Shown here in pieces: positions 47,544 to 49,452 of a stretch of 49,452 bases of DNA. The stretch spans positions 1 to 49,452 of the forward strand of contig NW_026516418.1 in the NCBI RefSeq assembly GCF_025602895.1, given 5' to 3'. The notes under the pieces were generated by a model. That model made no database searches, was not told the origin of the DNA, and saw only the letters and a program-made list of their open reading frames with translations. This DNA comes from Polychytrium aggregatum. Its lineage: Eukaryota; Chytridiomycota; Chytridiomycetes; Polychytriales. The stretch's first letter is position 1. Every line of letters starts with the position of its first letter. A program made the translations under genes and the position numbers.

Positions 47544-49452
47544 CAGTTTTATTGTTGTGTTTTGTTTTTGTTTTTTTTTCTTCGGAGGCTCCCTGGTCGG
47601 CCGGGTATTTTCGAACTTCCAAGATCCCAGATCCCATAATGAGATCACAGGTGCACGTGGAGCCATCCAGACAATGTCTAGGTTCAAAGGCAACTGCTGA
47701 CCGTCGGTCAATCCTGCACCTCACAATGCATAGCACTGTTACCCTCTATTGATCTTCATACATATGTTCTACTACTACTGCTCTGATACTACTACTGATA
47801 CTGATACTGATACTGATACTGATACTGATACTGATACTGATACTGATACTGATACTGATACTGATACTGATACTGATACTGATACTGATACTGATACTGA
47901 TACTGATACTGATACTGATACTGATACTGATACTGATACTGATACTGATACTGTATGATTCTCTACCTTCCCAATTGAATCATGATCAATAAGAAGAAAT
48001 GAAAGACACAGAAGAAGATGAAGACTTGAAGAATGATAAGAAACACATAGTAGTTTAGAATGGTAGTCGATTGGACATAGTGTTCCATAATAGAGAGGAA
48101 TGGTGCAAGCTGTGGATGGTTGTGTGGTGTGGTGTGCCCCCATCCTCGCCTATACTGATATGAGGTACAATCACGGTGATGCGGGATGCAAACGCCAACA
48201 TCGAAATCACAAACCGGAACCAGAACCTAACCCTGACCTGACCACAGAAGCCCAGTCAAAAACAACTGTGTCATCCATCTGGCCCTCTAACCTAAACTCT
48301 AAGGTCTAATCTCTAACCTAACCTAACCCTGATGAACGTACTCTCATTGTGGTCAGCCTAAACTGTTGGCGTATATGTAGGCTGAAGGCAAGGGCGTGGG
48401 AATAGGCTAAACATCGGCCCACGAAGGGCGGTGGCTCTACCAGTGGCAGTTCATGTCTTTGGGAAACACAGGAGTGTCCACTGTGACCCAGCAACGAAAT
48501 TGTATCATCGCAATACGACTGAGAAGCGTGGGTTCGGTTCTACATGTGTTACTGGTATGACGAGGGAAGGGGGGAGTGGAGGGGGCTGTGATGTCGGATG
48601 GTTGTCTGGATCTATATGATCTGGGCAGTTCTATGGGGCCACTCTATAGTGGGCCTGGGATCTGGGATCTGGGAAGTCCTTGGGATCTCGCCAGGGCTGC
48701 CTGGGTCGGAAAGAAAAAAAAAACCTCAAAGACCGAGGGATCAGGATCCTAGGAAGATCCCAACTAGCCCCCAGCATGATCCTAGCAAGAACCCAGCAAG
48801 ATCCCAGGGCTTGGATATCCCCCAAGGTTTTTTTTTTCCAGAGGCTGCCTGGTCGGCCGGGTCTTCTTGGGACTTCCCAGATCCCAATATTGACTTCACA
48901 GGTGCACGTGAAGCCATCCAGCGGGCTGTAGTGGGCTCCATTGGGTTCCAATGGATTCCAGTTGGTTCCAATGATCCCAGGGCCTATCGGGGCTGTGATG
49001 TCGGATGGTTGTCTGGATCTATATGATCTGGGCAGTTCTATGGGGCCACTCTATAGTGGGCTTGGGATCTGGGAAGTGGGATGTCCTCTGGATCTATCCA
49101 GGGCCACCTGGGTTAGAAAAAAAAATAGAAAATATCTCTGGGAGATCCCAGCTAGGCCCCAGCAAGATCTTTGACAGATCCCAGGGCTTGGGTATTCTCG
49201 AGGTTTTTTGATTTTTTTTTTTTTCTTCAGAGGCTTGGTCGCCTGCAGGAACCTTTGGGAACTTCCCAGATCCCATTATGAGATCCCAGGGCCTATCGGG
49301 GATGGGATGGGATGGTATGTCGGATGGATCTCTGGATCTATATGATCTGGCCAGTTCTATGGGGTCACTTATAGTGGACTGGGATCTGGGATCTGGGATG
49401 TCCTCTGGGTTTTGCCTGGGGGCTCTCTGGGTCGGAAATAAAAAAATATCCT
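47544..49452 (+). repeat. Satellite unit 23 (no LTR, 26 hexamers, truncated, edge indels)
   Basis: Stops in monomer C about 86 bp short of a full unit. Matches the others until about 49115, then shows single-base indels: A9 instead of A10 at ~49117, one C lost at ~49199, altered T-tracts at 49204-49224 (T6 and T13), losses near 49369 and 49378, and A7 instead of A8 at ~49440. This is the mirror image of the noise at the left edge. Confidence 0.9.
47797..47952 (+). repeat. (GATACT)26 microsatellite, unit 23
   Basis: 26 perfect copies. Confidence 0.97.

Larger units (their letters stand above)
1..49452. repeat. Tandem satellite array, 23 units of ~2.0 kb (higher-order repeat)
   Basis: The same roughly 2-kb block recurs head to tail with no intervening unique DNA. 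Start-to-start distances are 2000, 2003 or 2006 bp without the LTR and 2309, 2312, 2318, 2319 or 2324 bp with it. Units are oriented the same way. The longest open frames recur identically in every unit on both strands, which follows from identical DNA and is no evidence of coding. No rRNA, tRNA or protein family was recognised. Neither flank of the array is reached, so its true length and chromosomal position are unknown. A subtelomeric, pericentromeric or B-chromosome satellite are all possible; the telomere-like words favour subtelomeric slightly. Confidence 0.97.

Noticed and set aside
1..49452. Ribosomal DNA or intergenic spacer array
   Set aside because: No stretch resembling 18S, 5.8S, 28S or 5S rRNA in any unit; the 2.0-kb unit is also too short for a full rDNA repeat.
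1..49452. Assembly artefact from a read collapsed on itself (rolling duplicate)
   Set aside because: Ordered differences in LTR state, T-tract, hexamer number and two private deletions show that units are real separate copies, although exact unit count and order still depend on assembly quality.

Overview
This window holds no convincing gene. From end to end it is one head-to-tail tandem array of a roughly 2.0-kb satellite unit: 23 units, of which 1 and 23 touch the window edges. The basic unit is 2,006 bp. Units 2 to 22 differ in length only through (i) presence or absence of a 308-bp solo LTR plus its 5-bp target duplication, (ii) 26, 27 or 28 copies of a GATACT hexamer, (iii) one T in a poly-T tract, and (iv) two 3-bp deletions beside the hexamer. 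These four variables account exactly for every unit length. I spotted no base substitution among interior units, so the array looks very strongly homogenised.

Unit layout (unit 3, 4322-6327, as reference; the phase is arbitrary and set by the window start): the end of monomer C; a 926-bp non-monomeric segment with the GATACT microsatellite, a purine-rich stretch, a GT-rich patch, telomere-like CTAACC/CCCTAA words and a G-rich patch; then three diverged 320-410-bp monomers A, B and C. Each monomer starts at a shared TGTCGGATGG landmark and carries an A-tract and, about 100 bp on, a T-tract. Each is an imperfect long palindrome (fold-back), most clearly in A. The array is therefore a higher-order repeat: three related fold-back monomers plus one unrelated spacer, repeated as a block.

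Eleven units (2, 5, 6, 7, 9, 10, 11, 14, 15, 16, 20) carry the same solo LTR at the same base of monomer B, flanked by CAGGG duplications. One insertion, followed by loss of the internal region and spread through the array, explains this. With + for LTR and - for none, units 1 to 23 read -+--+++-+++--+++---+---. Ten of the 11 LTR units have T11 in the nearby T-tract, whereas unit 2 and the interior LTR-free units have T12.

Organism: certainly eukaryotic in style (LTR with TATA-like and AATAAA signals, satellite higher-order repeat, microsatellite, telomere-like words). A fungal genome, perhaps a subtelomeric or heterochromatic block, is my best guess, but nothing here fixes the taxon. Small indels are confined to the first ~0.5 kb and last ~0.35 kb, which suggests the window is a complete long-read contig that starts and stops inside a longer array.
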